Below, in pieces: positions 18,915 through 29,131 of a stretch of DNA of 64,000 nt. Each line of letters starts with the position of its first letter. Positions within the stretch are counted from its first letter, which is position 1. The notes under the pieces were generated by a model. That model had not been told where the DNA came from, did not search any database, and was given only the letters and a program-made list of their open reading frames with translations. Location of the stretch: assembly GCF_009911265.1 (NCBI RefSeq), contig NZ_QXXA01000011.1:123650-187649 (forward strand), written 5' to 3'. Made by a program: the position numbers and the translations under genes. Source of the stretch: Senegalia massiliensis. GTDB taxonomy: Bacteria; Bacillota; Clostridia; Tissierellales; SIT17.

Positions 18915-20261
18915 TTAATTTTGTTTAGCTTCACTTATTTTTTCTACTGCTTCTACTACTTCACCATGCCATTCATCAACTGTTTTATCACCTGTAACAA
19001 CAGAATTTATTGTTCCAAATAATATACCAGTTCCACTAGTTAAATCTACTCCTTCAACTGGAGGAGCTGATGCAAATCCACCCATAGCTGCTTTTGCACC
19101 TTCATCATATATTGAATAGAATAATTTATTTGGATCATCATCACTCATCATATCTGAAGCACCTTTTATAGGTTGAACTGCTCCTGATTTATCATATATA
19201 ATTTGAGCTGCTTCATCTGAATACATATATGCCATAAACTCTTTAGCTAAATCAGCATTTTTTGCATCATTTGGTATATACATTTGCTCAAAGAACGTAT
19301 ATGAATAGCTATCTCCATCTTCTGATACCTTAGGTAATGCAGAGAATCCCCACTCAAAACCATCTGCTCTTGGAGCATCTTTCATTTCACCAGGTAACCA
19401 CGTACCATTTGGAATAAATAATGCTTCATTATCTAATATTAACTGTTGATTCTTAGTAAAGTTTTCCCCATTAGCTTGAGAAACTGTATTTTCATGTGTA
19501 TATTTTGCAATATCCCCTATAATTTCAAAGGCTTTCTTAGCTTCATCACTTTTCCAAGCTTCTACATCATAGTCCATTGCCTTATTAAATAATTCTGGAC
19601 CACCTGTTTCATTTAATAATGCATAGAAGAATGCATCAAAATATCCTGTTGTAGGATAAGTAAATAGTGCCATATCACCTTTAGCTTCTTCTCCTAATTT
19701 CATGAAATCATCCCAAGTTTCAGGCATCTCATATTTTCCATCAAAATTATTGGCATTATAGAATAATCCTGTTGGTGCATAAAATAATGGTGCTAAATAA
19801 GTTTTTCCATCTTCATATGGGTTAGTAATTAATGTATCTGTAAATCCATCAATTAATTTATCTTTAACTTTTACATCTTCACCTGGTACATCCATTTCTA
19901 ATACATCATCTATATCTTGTATTGCTTTTTCTTTAATTAAAGTATCAGTTAATTTACCTTCTCCACCTACTGCTAAATAAATTATATCAGGTACATTACC
20001 TGCTTGTATTTGAGGTCTTAATACTTCTGAAATATTTTTTTCTAAAGTTAATTCAACCTTGACCCCTTCATGAGATTCTTCAAATTTCTTTGCAATTGCT
20101 TCCCAATGTTCTGTCTTATATCCACCGTTTAAACCTGCTATCTTTAATACCTTTTCTCCATCACCGGAATCGTTTTCACCGGAGTCAGATGAATCATTTG
20201 AACAAGCTACTGTTGTAAATACTAAACTTAAAGCTAATAATACCGCTAGAAACCTTTTCAT
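18915..20261 (-). CDS. Sugar ABC transporter substrate-binding lipoprotein
   Basis: 448 residues. A lipoprotein signal (MKRFLAVLLALSLVFTTVAC) gives the lipidated cysteine at residue 20, followed by an acidic-Ser linker and a cluster B (MalE-like) solute-binding fold from about residue 37. It would be anchored outside the cell and hand sugar to the two permeases. Ligand inferred from the adjoining GH112 phosphorylase: galacto-N-biose/lacto-N-biose. It is first in the minus-strand operon, divergent from the AraC regulator, with a -10 but no good -35, which suggests activator-dependent expression. Confidence 0.9.
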   Translation of the reverse strand: MKRFLAVLLALSLVFTTVACSNDSSDSGENDSGDGEKVLKIAGLNGGYKTEHWEAIAKKFEESHEGVKVELTLEKNISEVLRPQIQAGNVPDIIYLAVGGEGKLTDTLIKEKAIQDIDDVLEMDVPGEDVKVKDKLIDGFTDTLITNPYEDGKTYLAPLFYAPTGLFYNANNFDGKYEMPETWDDFMKLGEEAKGDMALFTYPTTGYFDAFFYALLNETGGPELFNKAMDYDVEAWKSDEAKKAFEIIGDIAKYTHENTVSQANGENFTKNQQLILDNEALFIPNGTWLPGEMKDAPRADGFEWGFSALPKVSEDGDSYSYTFFEQMYIPNDAKNADLAKEFMAYMYSDEAAQIIYDKSGAVQPIKGASDMMSDDDPNKLFYSIYDEGAKAAMGGFASAPPVEGVDLTSGTGILFGTINSVVTGDKTVDEWHGEVVEAVEKISEAKQN

Positions 20262-20327
20262 TGTAAGTCCTCCTTTTTTTATACTCCATTTAAATATATT
20301 ATACTTTTTTAAAAATACAATATCTAT

Positions 20328-20385
20328 AATTATATTGATTGTTTTTTTATATATATTGCTTTTTTTCTATAAAATCAATATAATT
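20328..20385. promoter_or_regulatory. Spaced inverted repeat in the SBP/araC divergent region
   Basis: Two identical 13-base half-sites in opposite orientation, AATTATATTGATT (20328-20340) and AATCAATATAATT (20373-20385), lie 45 bp centre to centre. Each contains the TATAAT -10 of one divergent promoter. The SBP -10 (20329-20334, minus) has no recognisable -35 at 17 bases. This is a likely binding region for the AraC-type regulator, but the half-sites also overlap core promoter elements, so part of the symmetry reflects the two -10 boxes. Confidence 0.5.
20356..20384 (+). promoter_or_regulatory. Promoter of the AraC regulator gene
   Basis: -35 TTGCTT (20356-20361), 17-base spacer, -10 TATAAT (20379-20384). 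The -10 lies inside the right half-site of the inverted repeat, which allows autorepression. Confidence 0.7.
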
Positions 20386-20414
20386 AAATAGTATCTACTA
20401 TTAGGAGGATTAAT

Positions 20415-21239
20415 ATGTCAAATATACTATATAAACTTGAAAAACAAGAAGAAACTAGCATAACACCAGAACTTTTATATGTATCAAAAGCTAAATATGA
20501 TGAAGACTGGCATTCTACAATGCATATGCATCCCTTTACTGAACTTTTTTATGTTACTCATGGAAAAGGAATATTCAAAATAGAGGATAAATCATTTGAA
20601 GTAAAAAAAGATGATTTACTGATAGTAAACTCAAATGTAATTCATACTGAATCATCTAATGGTAAAAATCCACTAGAATATATAGTTCTTGGAGTAGAAG
20701 GACTTTTTATAGACGATAAACTTCCATTTACTATATATAATTTTAATGATAGAAAAGAAGAAATTTTATATTTTCTAGAAAAAATTATAACTGAAATAGA
20801 ATCAAAAAATGATTTTTATATAAATATATGTCAAAGTTGCTTAGAAATATTGATATTTAATATAATGAGACTTTCATCTCATAATATGGTATTAGATAAA
20901 AATAAAAATGTAACAAAAGAATGTTCTTATATTAAAAAGTATATCGATACTCATTATGCTTCAAATTTGACACTTGATTCACTAGCATCTATTGCATATA
21001 TGAATAAATACTATATGACAAGGGTCTTTAAAGAAAATATAGGCAAAACTCCTATAAATTATTTGATAGATAAAAGAATATCTGTTTCAAAAATATTACT
21101 TGAGACTACAGAATATTCTTTATCTGAAATATTTAGAATTGTTGGTTTTTCAAGTCAATCTTATTTTAATCAAATTTTTAAAAAAAGAGTAAATATGACT
21201 CCTAGACAGTATAGAAATAAAAATAAATCCTTCGACTAA
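20415..21239 (+). CDS. AraC-family transcriptional regulator with cupin sensor
   Basis: 274 residues. The N-terminal cupin domain (about 20-110) carries HMHPFTELFYVTHGKG, a sugar-pocket pattern, and the C-terminal 100 residues hold two helix-turn-helix motifs (NLTLDSLASIAYMNKYYMTRVF and SLSEIFRIVGFSSQSYFNQIFKK). Such proteins usually activate sugar operons on binding a ligand. It is transcribed away from the ABC transporter/GH112 operon and is the obvious candidate activator. The start has TAGGAGGAT upstream. Confidence 0.9.
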   Translation: MSNILYKLEKQEETSITPELLYVSKAKYDEDWHSTMHMHPFTELFYVTHGKGIFKIEDKSFEVKKDDLLIVNSNVIHTESSNGKNPLEYIVLGVEGLFIDDKLPFTIYNFNDRKEEILYFLEKIITEIESKNDFYINICQSCLEILIFNIMRLSSHNMVLDKNKNVTKECSYIKKYIDTHYASNLTLDSLASIAYMNKYYMTRVFKENIGKTPINYLIDKRISVSKILLETTEYSLSEIFRIVGFSSQSYFNQIFKKRVNMTPRQYRNKNKSFD

Positions 21240-21264
21240 TTATAATTAATCGAAGGATTTATTT
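21221..21264. terminator. Bidirectional terminator between araC and chemoreceptor genes
   Basis: A 15-bp perfect stem (AAATAAATCCTTCGA) overlapping the araC end, with U-rich tails on both sides (TTTTTATTTT on plus, TTTTTATTTC on minus). Serves both convergent genes. Confidence 0.8.
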
Positions 21265-23358
21265 TTATTTTACTTTAAATTGATTTACAATACTTACTAA
21301 TTCATCAGCCATAAGATCTAAAGTATCTGCAAGACCCTCTACATGCTCTATAGCTGATTGTTGTTCTTCACTACTTGCAAGTACGGTTTGAGTTCCAGCA
21401 CCTGTTTGTTGACTCACTGCACTTACTTCTCTCATACTCATTTCTATTTCATTTATACCAATTGTCAACATATTAGCTATAGTTGCAAAATTAGCTATTG
21501 CATCATTTACTCGTTTTGTTTCCTCTTTTATATTCTCAAAAGATTCTGTAGCTTTATTTATTACATTGCTACCTTTATTTACTTCCTCTATACTTTCATT
21601 CATAGATATAGTTACATCACTCATATCATTTTGTATATTATTTATAATTTTTACTATATCTTTTGAAGCATTCCCAGTTTGTTCAGCCAATTTTCTTATT
21701 TCATCAGCTACTACAGTAAATCCTCTGCCTGCTTCTCCTGCTCTTGCTGCCTCTATTGCTGCATTTAATGCAAGTAAATTTGTTTGGTTAGATATATTAT
21801 CAATAAATGTGATTATTTTACCGATTTCTTTAGTTTCTTCAGTAAGGGAAGATATTTTTTTAGATGAATTTTCCACCTTATGAATAATGCTTTCTATTGC
21901 ATTTTGTGTATCATTTATATGTACTGTTCCAAGAGATGCCATATCTGTAGCATGACCTGCAGCATCTTTTATATCCTTTGCCTTTTCATCTACTTCTACT
22001 ACTTTTTTGCTCATTTCATCAATTATCATATTTGTTGCATCTACAGATTGAATTTGATTTTCTGTACCTGTTGCAACTTGTTCAACTACAGCAGAAATTT
22101 CTTCTGAAGCTTTTACTGTATGATATGATTTTTCTTTTAAATCCTCTATTGATTTCTTTATATTATCTGAAGAGAAATTTACTTTCTCTATAACATTAGT
22201 TAAAGATTCTATCATACTATTAAATGATTCCTGAAGTAATCCTATTTCATTTTTAGATGTTACTTTTATACTTTCTGTCATATCTCCATCTTTAATTTTT
22301 TCAGCACTTTTTCCTAAATCTATAATTGGTTTTGTAAGTACTCTAGATATAATTGCTGTAAGTATAGCTATCATAATTCCTGCTAAAATTACTATTATAC
22401 TAGTTCTTTTTAATGCTCCAGAGGCCATAGTCTCTATTTCTTTTGTATCTTGTTCTACAACTACCCCCCAATTAGTATAAGGGACAGTAGTGTATGCTCC
22501 TATTACATCTTTTCCTGTTTCTGTTTTATATCTTTCAACATTTGTTTCACTTTTTACTGCTTTTTGTGCACCTACATTTCCCTCTTCTACAAAATTATAT
22601 CTTTTTACTATTTTATTTTTAAAATCTTCATGACCTATTACAGTTCCTGTTTTATCTACTATGTATGCATTACCTGTATTACCTATTTTTTGAAATTTAA
22701 CAATATTACTAAGTTCATCTACATTTAATTTAGCTGCAATTACTCCTTTAACTTCTAATAATTTGTTTTTTATAGGAATAGAAATCATTATACCAGGTTT
22801 TTTTGTGTTATTATCTATAAATGAATTTGTAACATATTCTGAACCTTTCTTACTCATTACAAAATATAATTCATTTGCAAGAGTATCTGTAGTCTCTTTT
22901 GTCGCAGCTATAGCATTACCATCCATATCTATAACATAAATATCTTCTATTGATGGTATCTCATCTCTTACACTTTTTAATAAGCTATTTGCATCCCTTT
23001 GCTCCATATTACTAAAATCATTTGAATTTGAAAGGGTTTCAACAGCACTAAAAGAATTAAGAACCATATAATTTGCTTGATTAGCTATAGATTTTGCAAT
23101 TGTCAAATTTGATTCTTTACTCATTTCTATCATGTTTTTTTTCTCAAAATTGTAATTTACTACCCCTATTATAATTATAGGTATAAGTGAAAGTAACAAT
23201 ACCATTGTTATAAGCTGATTTTTGATACTATTTCTAGTTTTAATCCCATTTTTCTTATTATTTTTTTTGAAATTTAATGGTATTTGTTTCCATTTAAAAC
23301 CTTTAAATTTGGCAATTGGATTTTTAATCTTCTTATTCTTCAGTTTTTTTAACAACAT
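21265..23358 (-). CDS. Methyl-accepting chemotaxis protein with dCache sensor
   Basis: 697 residues. Membrane helices at about 49-69 and 320-340 flank an extracellular double-Cache ligand domain (70-319, with [14 protein letters not shown] and [15 protein letters not shown]). A HAMP domain follows (340-393), then the signalling domain with the hairpin tip [29 protein letters not shown] 48-residue highly basic cytoplasmic extension precedes the first helix, which is unusual. Ligand unknown. It is a single-gene unit between two terminators, next to sugar genes. Start ATG at 23356-23358 with GGAGGAG five bases before it. Confidence 0.9.
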   Translation of the reverse strand: MLLKKLKNKKIKNPIAKFKGFKWKQIPLNFKKNNKKNGIKTRNSIKNQLITMVLLLSLIPIIIIGVVNYNFEKKNMIEMSKESNLTIAKSIANQANYMVLNSFSAVETLSNSNDFSNMEQRDANSLLKSVRDEIPSIEDIYVIDMDGNAIAATKETTDTLANELYFVMSKKGSEYVTNSFIDNNTKKPGIMISIPIKNKLLEVKGVIAAKLNVDELSNIVKFQKIGNTGNAYIVDKTGTVIGHEDFKNKIVKRYNFVEEGNVGAQKAVKSETNVERYKTETGKDVIGAYTTVPYTNWGVVVEQDTKEIETMASGALKRTSIIVILAGIMIAILTAIISRVLTKPIIDLGKSAEKIKDGDMTESIKVTSKNEIGLLQESFNSMIESLTNVIEKVNFSSDNIKKSIEDLKEKSYHTVKASEEISAVVEQVATGTENQIQSVDATNMIIDEMSKKVVEVDEKAKDIKDAAGHATDMASLGTVHINDTQNAIESIIHKVENSSKKISSLTEETKEIGKIITFIDNISNQTNLLALNAAIEAARAGEAGRGFTVVADEIRKLAEQTGNASKDIVKIINNIQNDMSDVTISMNESIEEVNKGSNVINKATESFENIKEETKRVNDAIANFATIANMLTIGINEIEMSMREVSAVSQQTGAGTQTVLASSEEQQSAIEHVEGLADTLDLMADELVSIVNQFKVK

Positions 23359-23444
23359 CTCTCCTCCATTCTTAAAATTATTTTACTCAATTATTCTATA
23401 TTCGACATTTTATATCTAATTCCTCTTTTTAATTGAGTTTTTCA

Positions 23445-23503
23445 TAAAAAAATTCCCAGAAATGTTAAAAATGACTGCATTCATTCTAAACAATCTGGAA
23501 ATT
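23445..23503 (-). terminator. Rho-independent terminator after prfB
   Basis: AATTTCCAGA pairs with TCTGGGAATT (one wobble) around an inner TTAGAATGA/TCATTTTTAA stem, followed on the minus strand by seven U. It begins 10 bases beyond the prfB stop. Confidence 0.8.
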
Positions 23504-23512
23504 ATTAAAATC

Positions 23513-24620
23513 TTATTTTCTAGTTTCTTGTTTTAAATATTCATTTATAAACTTATCTATATCTCCATCCATAACTTTATCAGTATTACCTTCTTCTGTA
23601 TTTGTTCTATGATCTTTAACTAAATTATACGGATGGAATACATATGAACGTATTTGAGAACCCCAACCTATCTGATTATAATTACCTGCCAAATCTTCAA
23701 TTTTTTCTTTTTGTTCTCTTTCTTTTAGTTCTATAAGCTTTGATTTTAACATGTTCATAGCTGTTGCTTTGTTACTATGTTGTGATCTTTCACTTTGACA
23801 TTGAACTACTATTCCTGTTGGAATATGAGTTATCCTTATGGCTGAATCCGTAGTATTTACATGCTGACCTCCTGCACCACTTGCTCTATAAGTATCTATT
23901 CTAAGGTCAGAAGTTTCTATTTCCACTTCATCCTCATCACTTAATTCTGGCATTACATCAATTGATGCAAAAGAGGTATGTCTCCTTCCAGATGAATCAA
24001 AAGGTGAAATTCTAACTAAACGATGTACTCCTTTTTCACTTTTAAGATATCCATATGCATTTTCTCCAACAATCGACATATCTACTGATTTTATTCCACC
24101 TTCAGTATCTTTTTGCATATCCAATATCTTTACTTTATAATTCTTTCTTTCTCCCCATCTAGAATACATTCTAAAAAGCATTTCTGCCCAATCTTGAGCT
24201 TCAAGGCCCCCTGCACCAGAGTGAATTGATACAATTGCACTATTTTTATCATATTCACCACTTAATAATGTGGATATTCTAAACTCATCTAATTCTTCAT
24301 CAATATATTCTACTTTTTTTTCAATAACATCTAAAAAACTCTTATCATTTTCCTCTTCAGAAAGTTGTATAGATATTTCAAGGTCTTCTATTTCATCATT
24401 TAGTTCATCATATTTATCTATTTTTTGTTTTATAGAATTTAATTCTGCTATAATTTTTTGAGCTTCATCATTATCATCCCAAAAATCTGTTTTCTGCATT
24501 TCACCTTCTAAATCTTTTGACTTCTCTCTAAGTTTAGACAAGTCAAAGTGAAACACCTACCTCTTTTAATCTGTTTTCAAATTCTTTTACTGTACCATTA
24601 TATTTTTCTAATTCTAGCAT
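23513..24620 (-). CDS. prfB: Peptide chain release factor 2, with programmed +1 frameshift
   Basis: The zero-frame segment starts at ATG 24618-24620 and runs 25 codons to an in-frame TGA at 24543-24545 in the context CTT-TGA-C. A +1 shift on CTT continues as Leu-Asp-Leu-Ser in the frame that reaches 23513, giving 368 residues, the normal RF2 length. A GAGGTAGGTG Shine-Dalgarno-like stretch lies just before the slip site. The protein has the stop-codon-reading SPF motif (ISPFDSSGRRH) and the GGQ hydrolysis motif (SGAGGQHVN). RF2 releases peptides at UGA and UAA, and low RF2 levels favor the shift (autoregulation). It follows secA by 10 bases, as in Bacillus. Confidence 0.95.
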
Positions 24621-24630
24621 AAAACTCTCC

Positions 24631-27369
24631 TTATCTACCACAACATTTTTTGTATTTTTTCCCACTTCCACAAGGACAAGGGTCATTTCTTCCTATTTTT
24701 TCTCCTTTTACAACTGTTTTTTGTACAGGTTTTTTATTCCCATGACTTGAGCCTGTTACTTTTGCTACTCTTTTTCTCTCTATCTTTTCTTCTGCCTCTA
24801 AATTATACAAATATTTAACTGTTTCTTCTTGGATGTTTTTAATCATTTCATTAAACATATCATATCCTTCTACTTGATATGCTCGAACTGGATCTTCATT
24901 ACCCATTGCACGAAGTCCTATACCTTGACGTAATTGATCCATTGCATCAATATGCTCCATCCATTTACTATCTACTACACGAAGAAGTATTACTCTTTCA
25001 AGTTCTCTCAACTGCTCACTACCTACTTCTTCTTCTTTTTCTTCATATTTTTCTATAGCTTTTGTATATATTTTTTCTTTTAATTCTTCTTTTGTAATAT
25101 CTTCTTTATCTTCTATATTTAATTTTTCATCTTCTAAGAACATAGGGGATAAATAATTTTCCATTCCTTCATAATCCCATTCCTCAGAATATTTAGAAGA
25201 TGCACTATACATCTCTACTACACCATCCACCATATCTTTTATCATAGAAAATATATAGTCTTTCATATTTTCGCCTTCTAAAACCCTTTTTCTTTCCTTA
25301 TATATAACTTCTCTTTGCTTATTCATTACATCATCATATTGAAGTACATTTTTTCTTATACCAAAGTTTTTACCTTCAACCTTTGATTGTGCTGACTCTA
25401 TTGAACGGTTTAAAAGTTTATGCTCAAGGGGTTCATCTTCAGGCATCCCTAATGTATCAACTATACTTTTTATTTTTTCACTTCCAAAAAGTCTCATTAA
25501 ATCATCTTCAAGTGATATGAAAAATTTAGAGGCTCCTGGATCTCCTTGTCTTCCTGCACGACCTCTTAACTGATTATCTATACGTCTTGATTCATGTCTT
25601 TCTGTACCCATTATATATAATCCACCAGCATCAAGTACTTTTTTAGCTTCATCTTTAGTATTTGCTTTATGTTTTTCTAACAATTTATTATATTTTTCTT
25701 TTATATCATTTACTTCCTGATCTTCACTTTCAAGTGGACTATCTGCAAGAGCTATTAAATGTTCAGAATATCCCTTTTTCCTTAAATCTGCTTTTGCCAT
25801 AAACTCTGGATTACCACCAAGAACTATGTCAGTACCACGACCAGCCATATTAGTAGCAATAGTTACAGCTCCAAGTCTACCTGCTTGAGATATTATCTCT
25901 GCCTCTCTCTCATGTTGCTTTGCATTTAACACTTCATGCTTTATACCTTGCTTTTTAAGTAATCTACTTAATATCTCAGAGTTTTCAATACTTATTGTAC
26001 CAACTAATATTGGTTGACCTTTTTTATGATGTTCTTTTATTTCTTCTATTATTGCACCAAATTTTGCCTCTACTGATTTATATATTAAATCCGAATTATC
26101 TTCTCTTATTACCGGCTTATTTGTTGGAATTTCTACGACATTCATATTATATATATGTCTAAATTCATCTTCTTCTGTTTTAGCAGTACCAGTCATACCA
26201 GATAGTTTGTCATACATTCTAAATAAATTTTGGAATGTAATAGTTGCAAGAGTTTTAGATTCTTTTTTTACATCTAATCCTTCTTTTGCCTCAATCGCTT
26301 GATGAAGACCATTTGAATAGCGTCTTCCAAACATAAGTCTTCCAGTAAAGTCATCAACTATTATAACTTCACCATCATTTACTACATAATCTTTATCTTT
26401 CTGCATTATATTTTGTGCTTTTAATGCTTGATTTATATGATGAGTAAGCTCCATATTTTCTGGATCTGCTAAGTTTTCAACACCAAAAAATTGTTCTGCT
26501 TTTTTTACTCCTTTTTCTGAAAGTGTAACAGATTTAGCTTTTTCATCTATAGTGTAATCCATTTTTTCTTCTTTCATTTCTCTATTAAATGGATCCTTCT
26601 TATTTTCACTTTCTTCTATTATTCTTCCTTCTAATGTACGTGCAAATGTATCAGCAGCACGATATAATTCTGTAGGCTTATCTCCTTGACCAGAAATTAT
26701 AAGAGGAGTTCTAGCTTCATCAATAAGTATACTGTCAACCTCGTCAATTATTGCATAATGTAGATCTCTTTGAACCATTTCATCTTTATATATAACCATA
26801 TTATCTTTTAAATAATCAAATCCAAATTCATTATTTGTACCATATGTTATATCACAATTGTAAGCTTCACGTCTTTCTTTTGTCTTTTTACCATGAACTA
26901 TTATTCCAGTAGAAAGACCTAAATAATTATATAGTTTACTCATCATTTCACCTTGATATGATGCCAGAAAGTCATTTACAGTTATAAGATGAGTACCTTT
27001 ACCTAAAAGTGCATTTAAATATAATGGCATTGATGCAACAAATGTCTTACCTTCACCTGTTTTCATCTCTGCAATATTACCCTCATGTAATACTATACCA
27101 CCTAAAAGCTGAACTCTATATGGTCTAATTCCTAAAACTCTATCTGAAGCCTCTCTAACTACAGCAAAAGCTTCAGGGAGTATGTCATCTAATGTTTCAC
27201 CTTTTTCGATTCTTTTTTTAAATTCATCAGTTTTATTTTGTAATTCATTGTCACTAAGATTTTTCATATCATCTTCAAGCGCTTCTATTTTATCCAATAT
27301 AGGTTTTAATCTTTTTATTTCTCTACTACTATATGTCCCAAATATTTTTTCAAAAATACCCTTTACCAT
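24631..27369 (-). CDS. secA: Preprotein translocase ATPase SecA
   Basis: 912 residues. Nucleotide-binding domain 1 has the Walker [10 protein letters not shown] near residue 100 and [19 protein letters not shown], the preprotein cross-linking domain follows, then NBD2 with [10 protein letters not shown] and the GRAGRQGD motif. The C-terminus carries the zinc-binding [13 protein letters not shown] that contacts SecB or ribosomes. It drives export through SecYEG. The ATG at 27367-27369 with GGAGG seven bases upstream is preferred over a TTG one codon earlier. It is in the hpf-secA-prfB arrangement typical of Bacilli and Clostridia. Confidence 0.97.
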   Translation of the reverse strand: MVKGIFEKIFGTYSSREIKRLKPILDKIEALEDDMKNLSDNELQNKTDEFKKRIEKGETLDDILPEAFAVVREASDRVLGIRPYRVQLLGGIVLHEGNIAEMKTGEGKTFVASMPLYLNALLGKGTHLITVNDFLASYQGEMMSKLYNYLGLSTGIIVHGKKTKERREAYNCDITYGTNNEFGFDYLKDNMVIYKDEMVQRDLHYAIIDEVDSILIDEARTPLIISGQGDKPTELYRAADTFARTLEGRIIEESENKKDPFNREMKEEKMDYTIDEKAKSVTLSEKGVKKAEQFFGVENLADPENMELTHHINQALKAQNIMQKDKDYVVNDGEVIIVDDFTGRLMFGRRYSNGLHQAIEAKEGLDVKKESKTLATITFQNLFRMYDKLSGMTGTAKTEEDEFRHIYNMNVVEIPTNKPVIREDNSDLIYKSVEAKFGAIIEEIKEHHKKGQPILVGTISIENSEILSRLLKKQGIKHEVLNAKQHEREAEIISQAGRLGAVTIATNMAGRGTDIVLGGNPEFMAKADLRKKGYSEHLIALADSPLESEDQEVNDIKEKYNKLLEKHKANTKDEAKKVLDAGGLYIMGTERHESRRIDNQLRGRAGRQGDPGASKFFISLEDDLMRLFGSEKIKSIVDTLGMPEDEPLEHKLLNRSIESAQSKVEGKNFGIRKNVLQYDDVMNKQREVIYKERKRVLEGENMKDYIFSMIKDMVDGVVEMYSASSKYSEEWDYEGMENYLSPMFLEDEKLNIEDKEDITKEELKEKIYTKAIEKYEEKEEEVGSEQLRELERVILLRVVDSKWMEHIDAMDQLRQGIGLRAMGNEDPVRAYQVEGYDMFNEMIKNIQEETVKYLYNLEAEEKIERKRVAKVTGSSHGNKKPVQKTVVKGEKIGRNDPCPCGSGKKYKKCCGR

Positions 27370-27412
27370 CAATCTACCTCCAGTTATAGCCTATCCTTAT
27401 ATTATAACATAC

Positions 27413-27994
27413 CTATTTGCCAAATCCAAAGTTGATTCTTCTATCTAATTTTTTATCATTCATGGAGCTCTCTATAAATACAAATAACCCCATAGTTATA
27501 AGTACATCTCCTACACTAAATACACCAGCAAGGGGTAATATATTATCTATAGCTATTATTTTACCAAGAATTTCATAATCTGTACCATTTGTAATAGCAT
27601 CATATAATTTATATTGTCCACTTTCCATTAGTTTTATAGTACTATTCATTCCAGCAATTTTAAGTGCATCAAATGATACTGGAATATTCATTCCATTCAT
27701 TACGAATACTATAAAATTAGATATAGCTCCTACAAATACTATCCAAAGTGACGGTATATTCATATTTATAATTACACCTATAAAAATTAGTATAAATGAT
27801 ACTAAGTATATTTCTTCTACATAATTTCCTATAACTTTTAAATCTCTATCACTAAATATCAAAACTAAATATTGAAGAACTAAAGCTATTATAATTGGAG
27901 ATAGTTTTTTAAAATTTAAATTTTTAAGTCTTATAAATTTTCCGCCTTTCATATATCCTACTATTACTGCAAGTAATAAAAACAACCAAATCAT
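27413..27994 (-). CDS. DUF5317 family membrane protein
   Basis: 193 residues, mostly hydrophobic with five or six predicted helices, opening WLFLLLAVIVGYMKGGKFIRLKNL. This pattern, and the DVLITMGLFVFI near the end, match DUF5317, a family of unknown function in clostridia. It lies between hpf and secA, 41 bases upstream of secA, and could be co-transcribed with secA. The start follows an AAGGGTAAGGTG stretch. Confidence 0.7.
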   Translation of the reverse strand: MIWLFLLLAVIVGYMKGGKFIRLKNLNFKKLSPIIIALVLQYLVLIFSDRDLKVIGNYVEEIYLVSFILIFIGVIINMNIPSLWIVFVGAISNFIVFVMNGMNIPVSFDALKIAGMNSTIKLMESGQYKLYDAITNGTDYEILGKIIAIDNILPLAGVFSVGDVLITMGLFVFIESSMNDKKLDRRINFGFGK

Positions 27995-28096
27995 CTAAGT
28001 CACCTTACCCTTCGTTATATTTATCCATATGTTCATTATATATTATTTCAACAAATATGACTAGATTCCTTCTTTTAAAATTGCTTTTTTACAATA

Positions 28097-28126
28097 AAAA
28101 AGTAGAGAGTTAACTCTCTACTTTTT
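28097..28126. terminator. Terminator after hpf
   Basis: A perfect 15-bp stem (AAAAAGTAGAGAGTT) whose arms end in A5/T5, so it works on either strand. It follows the hpf stop by nine bases. Confidence 0.8.
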
Positions 28127-28134
28127 ATATCTAT

Positions 28135-28665
28135 TTAAAATTCTGGTTCTATAAGACCATAATTTCCATCTTTTCTTTTATATAAAACATTAGTTTCATT
28201 AGTGTCAGCATCTTTATATACGTAGAAATTATGTCCTAAAAGTTCCATTTGAAGTATTGCTTCTTCTTGAACCATAGGTTTCATTGCAAAACGTTTAGTT
28301 TTTACAACTTTTGGTTCATCTTTCGTATTTATATCTTCATAAGGTATATTTTCAAATCTAATAGTCTTTCCATTATGCTTTCTCTTTTCAAGCTTAGTCT
28401 TATGCTTTCTAATAAGTCTTTCAAGTGTATCTAATACCATATCAATAGATTTATACATATCACCAGTTTCTTCTTCAGCTCTTATAATAGTTCCAGCAAA
28501 AGGTACACTCACTTCTATAATCTGTCTTTCTTTTTCTACAGTCATAGTTACGTTAACTCTAGCATCTTTATAAAAATACTTGTCTAATCTTTCTAATTTG
28601 GATTCTACTGCTTCTCTAAGTCCATCTGTTACTTTCATATTTTTTCCTGCAATTATAGTTCTCAT
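28135..28665 (-). CDS. hpf: Long-form ribosome hibernation promoting factor
   Basis: 176 residues with the N-terminal RaiA/HPF fold (MRTIIAGKNMKVTDGLREAVE, residues 1-100) and a C-terminal dimerization domain (RFAMKPMVQEEAILQMELLGHNFYVYKD, about 120-176). The long form alone makes 100S ribosome dimers in starvation. The ATG at 28663-28665 with GGGAG 10 bases upstream is used; a TTG six codons earlier overlaps that site. Same neighborhood as yvyD in B. subtilis, between late flagellar genes and secA. Its promoter region carries a large inverted repeat and, further upstream, DnaA boxes. Confidence 0.93.
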   Translation of the reverse strand: MRTIIAGKNMKVTDGLREAVESKLERLDKYFYKDARVNVTMTVEKERQIIEVSVPFAGTIIRAEEETGDMYKSIDMVLDTLERLIRKHKTKLEKRKHNGKTIRFENIPYEDINTKDEPKVVKTKRFAMKPMVQEEAILQMELLGHNFYVYKDADTNETNVLYKRKDGNYGLIEPEF

Positions 28666-28711
28666 AAATCCAACTCCCTTCAATTTATGTAGCTAATTAT
28701 TTATGTGATTA

Positions 28712-28740
28712 TTTATATAATTACCCATTTAATTTTTCAA
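28712..28740 (-). promoter_or_regulatory. Predicted hpf promoter
   Basis: Minus-strand -35 TTGAAA (28735-28740), 17-base spacer, -10 TATAAA (28712-28717). The -35 lies within the downstream arm of the 13-bp inverted repeat at 28732-28765. Confidence 0.55.
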
Positions 28741-28765
28741 ATAACATGTAAATTATTTGAAAAAT
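28732..28765. promoter_or_regulatory. Perfect 13-bp inverted repeat over the hpf -35
   Basis: ATTTTTCAAATAA (28732-28744) and TTATTTGAAAAAT (28753-28765) with an 8-base spacer. Position over the -35 suggests a repressor operator; its composition is A+T-rich, but 13 perfect pairs make chance less likely. The regulator is unknown. Confidence 0.5.
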
Positions 28766-28862
28766 CATAATATATTAAAACATGAGCTTTTTTTACAAAT
28801 AACCGTATAGTATTTACAAAAAGAAAGAAATTATACATTAAAATTTATATTTATTTATATAT

Positions 28863-28984
28863 TTATCCACATCTATCATCTGTGAATATGTGGATAAATA
28901 TAGCCTATTTCTGTGGATAATGTGTATAACTCTGTGGATAGTGTATATTAGTACAAGTTATAGTGTGGAAAAATATGTGGAGAA
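28863..28984. promoter_or_regulatory. DnaA-box cluster in the 466-bp gap upstream of hpf
   Basis: The only gene-free stretch over 300 bases (28666-29131). Within 122 bases there are three exact DnaA boxes (28863-28871 as TTATCCACA; 28889-28897 and 28912-28920 as TGTGGATAA) and four with one mismatch (28921-28929, 28933-28941, 28964-28972, 28976-28984). Six are in the same orientation. Very A+T-rich sequence flanks both sides. No dnaA, dnaN or gene-strand switch is near, so a DnaA titration or regulatory locus is more likely than oriC. The rest of the gap holds the hpf promoter and a terminator. Confidence 0.75.
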
Positions 28985-29097
28985 GGTGTTAACTTAAACT
29001 AAGATTTATTAACAAAAACATTATTTAATTTTCGTTCAATTTATATTAATAGTCTATATTAATATTCTTACTCTTATAGATAATTAATATGCAAAAA

Positions 29098-29123
29098 AAA
29101 TAGAACAAATTAATGTTCTATTT
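29098..29123 (-). terminator. Terminator of the late flagellar operon
   Basis: AAATAGAACA/TGTTCTATTT 10-bp stem followed on the minus strand by eight U, just after the last flagellar gene (stop at 29132). Confidence 0.85.
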
Positions 29124-29131
29124 AAAATTTA

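Noticed and set aside
23386..23420. Sigma-D promoter upstream of the chemoreceptor gene
   Set aside because: A GTCGAATA resembles the -10, but no TAAA occurs 14-16 bases upstream.
24545..24556. GTG at 24556 as the prfB start
   Set aside because: It has no ribosome site and would remove the first 25 residues; the frameshift model restores a full-length RF2.
28863..28984. Chromosomal origin (oriC) call for the DnaA-box cluster
   Set aside because: No dnaA/dnaN/rpmH nearby and genes on both sides are on the same strand, so no replichore switch is visible. Kept as a cluster of unknown role.
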